The notes below the pieces were generated by a model that was not told the DNA's origin, did not search any database, and saw nothing but the letters and a program-made list of their open reading frames with translations. Source: Bacillota bacterium (lineage in GTDB: Bacteria > Bacillota_E > Symbiobacteriia > Symbiobacteriales > Symbiobacteriaceae). From it: DNA of 7,962 nt. Each line of letters starts with the position of its first letter. Within the stretch, counting starts at the first letter, position 1. The stretch is from contig QGVE01000122.1 in the NCBI GenBank assembly GCA_003242675.1, forward strand, positions 1 to 7,962. Reading direction: 5' to 3'. A program made the position numbers and the translations under genes. Shown here one piece after another: positions 1-6,568 of this stretch.

Positions 1-1685
1 TACTGGCCCCAGCCGGTCTCCAGGATCGCCTGGGCGACCTGCAGCGCCGCCGACATGCCGGTCTCCCGGTACGACGGCACCGCCATCTCCGCGGCGAAGT
101 CCTTGAACCGCGACTTCTCGACGATGGGCTTCGGGCCGTAGGTGGGGCCCAGGTAGACCCGCACATAAATCGGCTCGGTGGAGACCTTGAGCTGGCCCTG
201 GTGGAAGGCGTCGGCGTAGATCATCCAGTCCCCACCCCGCGGCGGGGTCCAGGTGACCTTCTGGGTGAGCCCGGCCGTGCCGATGAGGGTGCGCTCGCCG
301 TTCTGCACCGCGTAGTAGCGAATCTCGTCGGCAGGCACGTTCGGCATCGCAAACATCTCCACCGGTCCCGTGATCACCTGGCCCGGGCCGACGCCATACA
401 TCCACAGGCCGGGCCGGGTGTCGATGCGGAAGGTGATCGGCCCCACCGTGTGCACCGTCCCGTCCGCGGCCGTCACCTCGGCGCGGAGGGTGTGGGTGCC
501 GTTATCCTGAGGGCCGAACGTCCACCAGTAGTTGTTCTCGGTGGCCAGCAGCCGGCCGTCCAGGTAGAACCGGACCGACTGGACCGGGTAGTTGGTCGAC
601 ACGGACAGGGTGCGGGCGCGGCCGGTCACGGTCTCGCCCTCCTTCACGGAGGTGAACTCCGTGCGGGGCCGGACGTTCACGTAGACCCGGACCGGGTTGG
701 AGACGTAGTGGTTCCCATTGAGGTCGTAAGCGTAGATGTAAAGCTCCTTCGGGCCGTTGTCGGTGGTCCGCGGGTACCAGGTGTAGCTCTCGCCCGGCCC
801 GACCGTGGCCAGGTTGTGCCAGGAGCCGTCGGTCAGGTCGACGAGCTGGTAGATGACGTGGGTGGCGACGAAGTTCAGCTCATGCTTGAAGGTAAAGGGC
901 CCGTCGATGACGCCGCCGTAGTCGATGCCCACCGGCCGGACCGTGGTGTCGGGGGCGATCCGCACGGTGACCGGCGCCGAGTAGACCAGGGTGCCGTCCG
1001 CCCGCCGCACGGCGGCCATGAGCTGGCGCTCCCCGGCCTGCGTGGGGTCGGGGGTGAACCGGTAGGCCTTGGTGACGTCCGCGCCGGCGGCGACCATGCG
1101 GCCCTTCCGCGTGGCCGGATCCACCAGGTAGAAGTAGGCGTAGGTGCCGTCCATCCCCGAGGCCCGCAGCGAGACGGGGCCGGTGATCACCTGGCCCTGG
1201 GTCACGCCCTCCAGCACGACCGAGCCCGTGGAGGGGGAGCCGGCCGTGGAGCCCAGGTAGACCGTGCGGGAGTTGGCGTCCCACTCGATGGGCAGGCCCA
1301 GGGCTTCCGCCAGGGCGCGCACGGGGATGAAGGTCCGGCCGCCGCCCACGATCCGGGCCGGCACGTCCAGCACGCGGGTCTCGGTGCAGGACGGGTTCAG
1401 GCAGGCGATCGGACTGTCAATCGTCAGCTTCAGGTAGCGATCGCCGTTCTGAACGACGACCGTCCGGTCCTGGGGGTTCCAGACCGGCTCGATGCCCAGG
1501 GCCTCCACGATCCCTCGCACGGGGGCCAGGGTGCGACCCGCCTCGATGAAGGGGGCGGGGCTCAGGTTGAGCGTGCGGCCGTCCAGCACCACCCGCACGG
1601 GCGGCGCCGCCGCCGCCGGAGCCGGCACCAGGGAAGTCAGCAGTGCCAATCCAGCTGTGGCTGCCAGCCAGTCGCGCCTACGCAT
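1..1685 (-). CDS. Secreted peptidoglycan hydrolase: stalk repeats, four Ig-like repeats, GH73-type glucosaminidase domain (3' end missing)
   Basis: Reading the minus strand from the ATG at 1685 gives 561 uninterrupted codons to the window edge. Residues 1-27 form a signal peptide (RRRDWL, a hydrophobic core, then an Ala-rich cleavage region). Residues 28-145 hold two copper-amine-oxidase N-terminal-type stalk repeats with the hallmarks GRTLAPVRGIVEALG (50-64) and GRTFIPVRALAEALG (116-130); despite the name these are common wall-protein modules. Residues about 152-243, 250-337, 339-425 and 426-511 are four Ig-like beta repeats; three carry a G-x-V-I-x-G-P motif. From about 524 the sequence matches the start of a GH73-type N-acetylglucosaminidase, with AQAILETGWGQ at 551-561; Glu556 aligns with the family's catalytic acid. 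The expected role is cutting glycan strands outside the membrane in growth, separation or sporulation. It is transcribed divergently from the lipoprotein gene. The rest of the catalytic domain lies outside the window. The ILETGWG match and the architecture make the hydrolase call good, but the exact bond specificity is inferred. Confidence 0.88.
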   Translation of the reverse strand, partial: MRRRDWLAATAGLALLTSLVPAPAAAAPPVRVVLDGRTLNLSPAPFIEAGRTLAPVRGIVEALGIEPVWNPQDRTVVVQNGDRYLKLTIDSPIACLNPSCTETRVLDVPARIVGGGRTFIPVRALAEALGLPIEWDANSRTVYLGSTAGSPSTGSVVLEGVTQGQVITGPVSLRASGMDGTYAYFYLVDPATRKGRMVAAGADVTKAYRFTPDPTQAGERQLMAAVRRADGTLVYSAPVTVRIAPDTTVRPVGIDYGGVIDGPFTFKHELNFVATHVIYQLVDLTDGSWHNLATVGPGESYTWYPRTTDNGPKELYIYAYDLNGNHYVSNPVRVYVNVRPRTEFTSVKEGETVTGRARTLSVSTNYPVQSVRFYLDGRLLATENNYWWTFGPQDNGTHTLRAEVTAADGTVHTVGPITFRIDTRPGLWMYGVGPGQVITGPVEMFAMPNVPADEIRYYAVQNGERTLIGTAGLTQKVTWTPPRGGDWMIYADAFHQGQLKVSTEPIYVRVYLGPTYGPKPIVEKSRFKDFAAEMAVPSYRETGMSAALQVAQAILETGWGQ

Positions 1686-1700
1686 GGTTGACATTCCTCC
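1683..1700 (-). promoter_or_regulatory. Ribosome binding site and twin in-frame ATG codons of the hydrolase
   Basis: On the minus strand GGAGGA (1700-1695) is followed directly by ATG TCA ACC ATG. Both ATGs (1694 and 1685) are in the same frame. The upstream ATG has no spacer after the Shine-Dalgarno sequence, whereas the one at 1685 has 9 nt. I therefore chose 1685, which also puts the twin arginines at the extreme N-terminus. Confidence 0.7.
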
Positions 1701-1870
1701 GCGGGTAGACAGGATACTGGGACTCTGTCAACTTCGACGCATTTCGTCCCTGCTTTGTTTCAAACCAGAATCAGGATTTCGCGGGCCCGGGGAGGAGGGC
1801 GGACGGCTGTGTCGTATCGCTGTTGGTTAGGGCAAGATTGACGCGAAACCATCGCAGAAGAGGTGCAGAG

Positions 1871-2359
1871 ATGCGGCGTTTCCTGGTTCCCGTGCTCGTT
1901 GTCTGCGCGCTCACGCTGGCCCTGGCCGGGTGCGGTCGGGCGCAGGGGCCGGAGTGGGGCAACCTGAGGCTGACCCTGGAGAAGCAGCAGCAGACGGAGA
2001 AACACTGGACGGCCCGGCTGGTGCTGACCAACCCCACCGACAAGGTGCAGGTCATCGAGTACACCGGCGGGGCACGCTATACCCTGATCGTCACCCGCAA
2101 CGGCGAGACCGTCCTCGAGCAGTCGTTCGACCCCCTGAAGGAGGACGACCCGACGATCCTGAACCTGGCGCCGGGGGTCGCAAAGGAGTACGTGGTCGCG
2201 TGGACCTACCGGAACCAGGAGGGCGAGCGGGTCGAACCGGGGACCTATGAGGTTTCGGTCAGGCTGAATGCGGTGACGGTGGTGAAGGAGGCGGGCAAGA
2301 GGCAGCCGACGCTCGTGGAGCCGCGCACCGTCGGGCCGGTGAAGGTGCAGGTGCCCTAG
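1871..2359 (+). CDS. BsuPI-domain lipoprotein
   Basis: This 162-residue protein has a lipoprotein signal: MRRF, a hydrophobic stretch (5-17) and the lipobox L18-A19-G20-C21, so Cys21 should be lipidated and the protein anchored on the outer face of the membrane. The mature part is one beta-rich domain resembling the BsuPI (intracellular proteinase inhibitor) family. The supporting features are a 'L-V-L-T-N-P-T-D' strand, 'GGARYTLIV', a 'LAPG' turn and 'EPGTYEVSVRL' near the end. In many Firmicutes this fold occurs in exported lipoproteins of unknown function, so the protease-inhibitor name should not be taken as its activity. I chose the ATG at 1871 because AGAGGTG lies 6-7 nt upstream and the signal peptide begins there; the frame is open up to 1823, but those residues are not signal-like. 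It is divergent from the hydrolase, with about 185 bp between the two starts. It has no clear co-transcribed partner, since a 381-bp gap follows. Confidence 0.8.
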   Translation: MRRFLVPVLVVCALTLALAGCGRAQGPEWGNLRLTLEKQQQTEKHWTARLVLTNPTDKVQVIEYTGGARYTLIVTRNGETVLEQSFDPLKEDDPTILNLAPGVAKEYVVAWTYRNQEGERVEPGTYEVSVRLNAVTVVKEAGKRQPTLVEPRTVGPVKVQVP

Positions 2360-2390
2360 GCGACGCGGAGCCGCCCCGGTGCATGGCCGG

Positions 2391-2408
2391 CCCGGGCGCG
2401 GGCCCGGG
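2391..2408 (+). terminator. GC-rich hairpin after the lipoprotein gene, weak terminator candidate
   Basis: CCCGGGC (2391-2397) pairs perfectly with GCCCGGG (2402-2408) across a 4-nt loop, 32 nt after the lipoprotein stop codon. The following bases are AAGGTTTCG, so the U-tract is poor. It may slow or end transcription, but a chance palindrome in GC-rich DNA is possible. Confidence 0.3.
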
Positions 2409-2446
2409 AAGGTTTCGAGGCGCCGGTTCGATTGCGGTCTCAGGGG

Positions 2447-2484
2447 AAAAAAGAGCGGGGAGAGGTTCTGCACCTCTCCCCGCT
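2447..2484 (-). terminator. Strong intrinsic terminator oriented to the minus strand
   Basis: A perfect 13-bp stem (2454-2466 with 2472-2484, loop TCTGC) reads GCGGGGAGAGG on its left arm. On the minus strand it is followed by C and then six T residues (2452-2447), the classical intrinsic terminator layout. On the plus strand the stem is preceded by the A-run and followed by GTCGTCTCGG, so it would be a poor terminator for the lipoprotein gene. No minus-strand gene that would need it lies to its right within the window. Confidence 0.7.
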
Positions 2485-2606
2485 GTCGTCTCGGAGGCTT
2501 GTGGTGGATGCGTGTCCGCTTCCGGCCTGCCGATGGGCCGGGGAACGGGAAGTGCCCGTCCGGCGTTCCTGCCGGTGGCTTTCCAGCCGTTCGGGCGCTC
2601 TTGGCG

Positions 2607-2635
2607 GTATGTTTGATGTTTACGCGGGATACAAT
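2607..2635 (+). promoter_or_regulatory. Promoter candidate for murE (possibly SigE-like)
   Basis: GATACAAT at 2628-2635 contains TACAAT, 5 of 6 matches to the SigA -10 box, but no SigA-type -35 lies 16-18 bp upstream. The eight bases match the sporulation factor SigE -10 consensus (CATACAAT type) at 7 of 8. GTATGTT at 2607-2613, 14 bp upstream, loosely fits the SigE -35. Transcription would start near 2642, giving a leader of about 100 nt. This is by-eye matching only. Confidence 0.35.
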
Positions 2636-2726
2636 CCGGGTACGTCCTCCATCTTGTCGGCCGCCGTCGACAGGATGCGGGGCCGGCATGTCGAAACAGG
2701 CTTAGATAATCAGGGCTTTGATGTGC

Positions 2727-2743
2727 AGGAGGGACGATCGTTG
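2727..2743 (+). promoter_or_regulatory. Ribosome binding site that fixes the TTG start of murE
   Basis: AGGAGGG (2727-2733) is followed by a 7-nt spacer and TTG (2741-2743). The murE frame is open far upstream, including an ATG at 2609, but that ATG has no ribosome binding site and lies upstream of the promoter-like TACAAT. The TTG also begins the family-typical N-terminus (KLVELLSAL). Confidence 0.8.
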
Positions 2744-4246
2744 AAGCTGGTCGAATTGCTGTCGGCCCTGGACTCGGCGCAGGTGCTGCAGGCTCCCGAC
2801 GTCACCGTGACCGGGATCACCGCCGACTCCCGCACGGTGAAGCCGGGTGACCTCTTCGTCTGCATTCCCGGCGCGCACGTGGACGCGCACCAGTTCATCC
2901 CCGACGCCATCCGGCGCGGTGCCGTCGCGGTGGTGACCCAGCGGCCCTGGGGCGCCCCGCCCGGGATCGGCGCGGCGGTGGTGCCCGACGCCCGGCTGGC
3001 CCTCAGCGCCCTGGCCGACCGCTTCTACGGCCAACCCTCCCGCACGCTGAAGATGGTGGGCGTCACCGGCACCAACGGCAAGACGACCACCGCCTTCCTG
3101 GTCGAGGCCATCGCCCGGGCGGCCGGCAGGAAGATGGGCGTGATCGGCACCGCCGGCATGCTGCTCGGGCAGGAGGTGCTGGAGGGCAAGTCGGGCTACA
3201 CCACGCCCGAGCCGCAGACGATCCACCGGCTGCTGGCGACGATGCTCCGGCGCGGCGCCTGGGGCGCTGTGATGGAGGTGTCCAGCCATGCCCTCGAGCA
3301 GCGGCGCACGGACCACTGCCGGTTCGACGTCGCCGTCTTCACCAACCTCACCCACGAGCACCTCGACTATCACGGCGACATGGAGAATTACTTCGCGGCC
3401 AAGGCGCGGCTCTTCCGCCTGCTGCAGCCGGGGGCGGCGGCGGTGGTCAACCTGGACGACCCCTACGGCCGCCGGCTGATTGAGGAGATGCCCGCCGGCG
3501 TCCGCATCTATACATACGGATTCAGCCAGGGCGCCGACATCCGGGCGGAGGACGTGCAGATCACCACCACGGGCTCCCGCTACCGGCTCATCACGCCGTT
3601 CGGCGCGGCGGACGTGGAGGCGCCGTACCTGTTCGGCACGTACAACGTCGCCAACGCCATGGCCGCCGTGGGGGCCGGGCTGGCCCTGGGCTTCACGCTG
3701 GAGCACGCGGCCCAGGCCCTGCGCACCGCCAAGGGCGCGCCGGGCCGGTTCGAGCGCATCGACGAGGGCCAGGACTTCACGGTGGTCGTCGATTACGCGC
3801 ACACCCCGGATGGGTTTGAGAAGCTGCTCTCCGACGTGGCCCGGGTGAAGGAGCCTGGCTCCCGGATCATCATGGTGTTCGGCTCCGCCGGCCAGCGGGA
3901 TCCGTCCAAGCGGCCGGATATGGGCCGGATCGCGGGCGAATACTGCGACGTGCTGGTGCTGACCGAGGAGGATCCGCGCACCGAGGACGCCATGGAGATC
4001 GCCCGGCAGATCGCCTCGGGCGTGACCCGGGATGAGGTGGAGATCTACCTGATCGAGGATCGGGTGGAGGCGATCCGCGAGGCGATTCGCATGGCCCGCA
4101 CCGGGGACATCGTGCTCATCACCGGCAAGGGGCGGGAGACCGAGCTGGAGGTGCAGCACCCGACCACCTGGCGGGGCGACGTCGCCGAGGCCGTGGCCGC
4201 CCTGCGGGATCGGGCCCGGGAGGAGGCCCGGGGCGTCCGGGCCTAG
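2741..4246 (+). CDS. murE: MurE-family UDP-MurNAc-tripeptide ligase
   Basis: The 501-residue product has the full three-domain Mur ligase layout and the usual MurE length. It should couple ATP hydrolysis to adding the third amino acid (usually meso-diaminopimelate, or lysine in some lineages) to UDP-MurNAc-L-Ala-D-Glu in the cytoplasm. The N-terminal UDP-binding domain (1-103) has 'ITADSRTVKPGDLFVCIPG'. The central domain has the P-loop GVTGTNGKTTT (107-117, Lys114), 'EVSSHAL', 'NLTHEHLDYHG', the lysine expected to be carbamylated (Lys221 in YFAAKARLF) and GTYNVANA (299-306). The C-terminal domain has DYAHTPDG (351-358), GSAGQRDPSKRPDMG (381-395), EDPR (410-413) and GKGRE. The classical motifs are VFGCGGDRD, DNPR and GKGHE, so this is a divergent subfamily; Arg413 and the Glu of GKGRE are kept, which is compatible with a diaminopimelate-type substrate. 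It stands alone, with no mur/fts/spoV genes beside it, so it may be a second copy beside a division-cluster murE. MurE-type ligase: near certain. Substrate: open. Confidence 0.93.
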   Translation: MKLVELLSALDSAQVLQAPDVTVTGITADSRTVKPGDLFVCIPGAHVDAHQFIPDAIRRGAVAVVTQRPWGAPPGIGAAVVPDARLALSALADRFYGQPSRTLKMVGVTGTNGKTTTAFLVEAIARAAGRKMGVIGTAGMLLGQEVLEGKSGYTTPEPQTIHRLLATMLRRGAWGAVMEVSSHALEQRRTDHCRFDVAVFTNLTHEHLDYHGDMENYFAAKARLFRLLQPGAAAVVNLDDPYGRRLIEEMPAGVRIYTYGFSQGADIRAEDVQITTTGSRYRLITPFGAADVEAPYLFGTYNVANAMAAVGAGLALGFTLEHAAQALRTAKGAPGRFERIDEGQDFTVVVDYAHTPDGFEKLLSDVARVKEPGSRIIMVFGSAGQRDPSKRPDMGRIAGEYCDVLVLTEEDPRTEDAMEIARQIASGVTRDEVEIYLIEDRVEAIREAIRMARTGDIVLITGKGRETELEVQHPTTWRGDVAEAVAALRDRAREEARGVRA

Positions 4247-4337
4247 GGTGCGACCCCGGCGGCTGTGCAGCGCCGGAACCGGGAGGAGGCCTAGGGGCGT
4301 CCGGGCGTAAAGCGGGGCCCCGGGGCCGGTGCAGCGC
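4211..4337 (+). repeat. Imperfect tandem duplication spanning the murE stop codon
   Basis: Copy 1 (4211-4273) includes the last murE codons and its TAG. Copy 2 (4274-4337) follows immediately. They share GGGAGGAGGCC (4218 and 4281), GGGGCGTCCGGGC (4230 and 4294) and GTGCAGCGC (4265 and 4329) in the same order, with a 63-64-bp period and about 80% identity by eye. Copy 2 also carries a stop codon (TAA) just after the GGGGCGTCCGGGC block. A third, much weaker copy may continue to about 4390. Confidence 0.75.
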
Positions 4338-4407
4338 ACACGGGCGAGGAAGCGGCTCGCGGGTCCCTGCGCAGGTGGAAACCGGGGCCGGGCGCCAAGG
4401 GAGGTAC

Positions 4408-4440
4408 GGGGCATCGTACTCAAGTACGATGCCCCTTTTC
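4408..4440 (+). terminator. Intrinsic terminator after murE
   Basis: GGGGCATCGTAC (4408-4419) pairs perfectly over 12 bp with GTACGATGCCCC (4424-4435) across a TCAA tetraloop, followed by TTTTC. It lies about 160 bp after the murE stop and separates murE from the liaFSR operon. There is no A-run upstream, so it is directional for the plus strand. Confidence 0.9.
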
Positions 4441-4512
4441 GCACCGGGGTACCTGTTCCGGCCGGCGCCCTTCGGGTAGGATGGACACAGGCAGCGAAAG
4501 GAGGGGTCACCG

Positions 4513-5268
4513 GTGCGCCGGAGCATGACCGGGCTACTGCTGATCATCATCGGTGCGCTGTTCCTGCTGCAGGCGCTGGGGCTCGCGCACGGTATCTCGT
4601 TCGGGGCCGCTGCCCTCCTCCTCGTCGGCCTGTCCATCGCGGGGAGCGGGCTGCGCCGGCGGCGCATCAACCTGTTCAACGTGGGCCTGGGCCTCTGGAT
4701 CGCAGCAATGGGCCTCTTCAATATCCTGTCCCAGGCAGGGGTCACGACCATCACAGGCGGCGACGCCGCCCGCATGGGCTGGCCGATCCTGCTGATCGCC
4801 CTGGGGGTTTCCATGCTCCTGGGCCGCGGACCGCGCATTTACGTGATCAGGGACCCTCGACACAATCCCGTCCGGTCCGACACCCACTTTGTCTCCGACG
4901 TGAAGCTGGGCAACGAGCCCTGGGTGCTCGATGGGGATCTCGAGCTAAACACCTTCGTCGGCGACCTGCGGCTCGACCTGACCACGGCCACCATCTCCCC
5001 CGGCGTGCACCGAATCGAGGTCAACAAGTACGTCGGGGATACCCTGATCCGGGTGCCAGACACCGTCTCGGTCCGGGCGCGGGCGGAGGCGAGCGTCACC
5101 GGGAACCTGAGCATCTTCGGCGAGCGGCGCAGCGGGGTGGGCTCGGTGTCCCTGGAGCGGGAGGAGATCGTGCCCGGCGCGGACGCGGAGCTGATCATCG
5201 ACGTGCGCGTTTCCGTCGGCGACGTCACGATCCTGCGGGAGCCGGTGGACGGGTTCCGGGTGTTCTGA
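4513..5268 (+). CDS. liaF: LiaF/YvqF-like membrane regulator of the LiaSR two-component system
   Basis: The 251-residue product has four predicted membrane helices (about 6-24, 29-47, 53-72 and 89-104), with the basic cluster RRRR at 48-51 between helices 2 and 3. A hydrophilic beta-rich C-terminal domain follows (about 115-251). That arrangement and the repeating 'xxFVGDLRLDL', 'NKYVGDTLIRVP' and 'VSVGDVTI' strands match the cell-wall-active-antibiotic-response (YvqF) domain. In Bacillus the LiaF protein inhibits the kinase LiaS until envelope damage releases it; the same role is inferred here from the adjacent liaS and liaR. The GTG at 4513 is the likely start, with AGGAGGGG (4499-4506) about 6-8 nt upstream; the ATG at 4525 is too far from it. 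No strong SigA promoter is visible in the 70 bp after the murE terminator; TAGGAT (4477-4482) is a possible -10 without a good -35. No liaI or liaH gene is present in the window. Confidence 0.88.
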   Translation: MRRSMTGLLLIIIGALFLLQALGLAHGISFGAAALLLVGLSIAGSGLRRRRINLFNVGLGLWIAAMGLFNILSQAGVTTITGGDAARMGWPILLIALGVSMLLGRGPRIYVIRDPRHNPVRSDTHFVSDVKLGNEPWVLDGDLELNTFVGDLRLDLTTATISPGVHRIEVNKYVGDTLIRVPDTVSVRARAEASVTGNLSIFGERRSGVGSVSLEREEIVPGADAELIIDVRVSVGDVTILREPVDGFRVF

Positions 5269-5269
5269 T

Positions 5270-6568
5270 ATGGAAGAGCGGCGCACTCTCGGACTTCAGT
5301 GGCGCCTGGTGGCGGTCACCGCCGCCGCGGGCGCGTTGAGCAGCGGGCTGGCCGTCCTGGGCGTCTGGGCCGCCAGGGAGTTCGGCTTCGGGGGGATCGA
5401 GGCGCTGGCGATCGGCGCCGCGGCGGGGCTCGCAGGCGGGCTGGTCGCTTCGGTGTGGAGTTTCCGGCTGGCCCGGGCGATCAAGCACCGGCTGTGGAAC
5501 GCGGGCGACCTGGCCGGGCGAATCCGCCGGGGCGATCTTTCGGCGCGACTGCCGGTCAGCGACGCCGACGAGATTGGCGAGCTGGAGACGCAGCTGAACG
5601 AGATGGCGGCCTACCTGGAGCAGGCGGTGGGCCAGCTCTCCCGCCTGGCCGAGCAGAACCGGCGTCTGGCCGAGGAGGCCGGACGGGGCGCGGCGTTGGA
5701 GGAGCGTGCCCGCATCGCCCGGGATCTGCACGACACGGTCAACCAGCAGCTGTTCGTGCTGTCGCTCCGGACGGCGGCGGTGCGCAAGCGGGTCGCGGCG
5801 GTCGCCGGGAGCCTCCCCCCGGGCGGAGATCCGGTGAGCGTCCCCTCCAGGACGGCCCCGGGCAGCGTTTCACCGGCAGCCGGTTCGGCGGTGGGCGGGA
5901 TCGCCGGTGGTCCGGGCGGGGCGCCCGGCTCCGCGGGAGCCGGGTCCACGGAGTTCGCCACACAGCTCCTCGGCGAGCTCGCCACCCTGGAGGAGATGGC
6001 GAGGGCGGCCCACAGCCAGATCCGGGAACTGATCCTGCAGCTTCGCCCGACGACCCTGGAGCAGCATGGCCTGGGCCCGGCCCTGGCGGAGTACGTGAAG
6101 ACGGTGGCGGAACGGGAGGGCTGGGAGGTCGAGAGCGAGATCGACCAGACCATACGGCTTCGGGGCTCACAGGGCGAGGCGCTCTTCCGGGTTGCCCAGG
6201 AGGCCCTGAACAACGTATCCAAGCACGCCCGGGCGAAGCGGATTCGGGTTTCGCTCACGCAGGGCGAGGACGGTGAGGTGCGGCTGCTGGTCGCCGACGA
6301 TGGCGTCGGGTTCGACCGGCGGGCCGGCATCCGGCCCACCGCGGTGGGCCTCGCGGGGATGCGGGAGCGCATGGCCGCCGTCGGCGGCCGTCTGCAGGTG
6401 CGCAGCGCTCCTGGGGAGGGGACCGAGGTGCTGGCGATCCTGCCGCCTGAACCGGCCGGGGACGGCGACAGCGCGGCGAACCGGCCAGGGGCCGGGGATA
6501 CGGCGAAGCCGGTGCCCGGCGCTGCGGCGGAGGCGGCGGACAAGCCCGTGCCCGAACGGAGCGGCTGA
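5270..6568 (+). CDS. liaS: LiaS-like sensor histidine kinase with an extended dimerization-domain loop
   Basis: This 432-residue NarL-class kinase pairs with the downstream LiaR-type regulator. Two membrane helices (about 13-34 and 43-65) are joined by only about 8 residues, typical of kinases without an extracellular sensor domain that rely on LiaF-type partners. A HAMP linker (about 66-118) and a short coiled region (to about 143) follow. The HisKA_3 dimerization domain starts with ERARIARDLHDTVNQQLF, with His154 as the phosphorylation site. Its second helix includes 'EEMARAAHSQIRELILQLRP' (241-260). The ATPase domain has the N-box EALNNVSKHA (311-320), DDGVGF (343-348), GLAGMRERM (360-368) and GEGTEV (382-387). 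Two oddities: about 48 Gly/Ala/Pro/Ser-rich residues (179-226) lie between the two dimerization helices, where relatives have a short loop, and a low-complexity tail follows the ATPase domain (396-432). The start lies 1 nt after the liaF stop, with no good Shine-Dalgarno sequence, so translation is probably coupled to liaF. Confidence 0.9.
   Translation: MEERRTLGLQWRLVAVTAAAGALSSGLAVLGVWAAREFGFGGIEALAIGAAAGLAGGLVASVWSFRLARAIKHRLWNAGDLAGRIRRGDLSARLPVSDADEIGELETQLNEMAAYLEQAVGQLSRLAEQNRRLAEEAGRGAALEERARIARDLHDTVNQQLFVLSLRTAAVRKRVAAVAGSLPPGGDPVSVPSRTAPGSVSPAAGSAVGGIAGGPGGAPGSAGAGSTEFATQLLGELATLEEMARAAHSQIRELILQLRPTTLEQHGLGPALAEYVKTVAEREGWEVESEIDQTIRLRGSQGEALFRVAQEALNNVSKHARAKRIRVSLTQGEDGEVRLLVADDGVGFDRRAGIRPTAVGLAGMRERMAAVGGRLQVRSAPGEGTEVLAILPPEPAGDGDSAANRPGAGDTAKPVPGAAAEAADKPVPERSG

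Larger units (their letters stand above)
2360..2740. other. 381-bp intergenic region with several inverted repeats
   Basis: I see no credible gene here. It contains, in order: a GC-only hairpin (2391-2408); a strong hairpin with a minus-strand T-run (2447-2484); two further inverted repeats, CCGGCC/GGCCGG (2522-2527 with 2536-2541) and GGAACG/CGTTCC (2542-2547 with 2564-2569); a promoter-like TACAAT (2630-2635); and the murE ribosome binding site (2727-2733). The density of inverted repeats between 2454 and 2569 suggests a structured RNA on one strand, but I do not recognise a known riboswitch or RNA family in it. Confidence 0.55.

Noticed and set aside
201..1691. Long plus-strand open frame opposite the hydrolase
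   Set aside because: It is a GC-rich antisense shadow: low-complexity His/Arg/Gly/Val-rich protein with no recognisable domain, while the minus strand encodes clear stalk, Ig-like and glucosaminidase motifs.
1703..1731. Minus-strand promoter for the hydrolase: perfect TTGACA at 1731-1726
   Set aside because: At 16-18 bp spacing the -10 positions read TCTACC, CTACCC or TACCCG, which are poor. The transcript would start within the ribosome binding site. TATCCT (1716-1711) is only 9 bp from TTGACA.
2317..2390. Third stop-spanning repeat at the lipoprotein gene (GGAGCCGC...GGCCGG at 2317-2339 and 2367-2390)
   Set aside because: Only 14 bases match in two short GC-rich blocks and the sequence between them differs, so chance is likely.
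2432..2740. Upstream in-frame extension of murE (ATG at 2609 or earlier)
   Set aside because: There is no ribosome binding site at 2609, the extension covers a terminator hairpin and a promoter-like element, and the TTG at 2741 has a strong Shine-Dalgarno sequence and a family-typical N-terminus.
2702..4510. Long minus-strand open frame opposite murE
   Set aside because: It is antisense to an unmistakable MurE and has no domain signal. The open length is explained by high GC.
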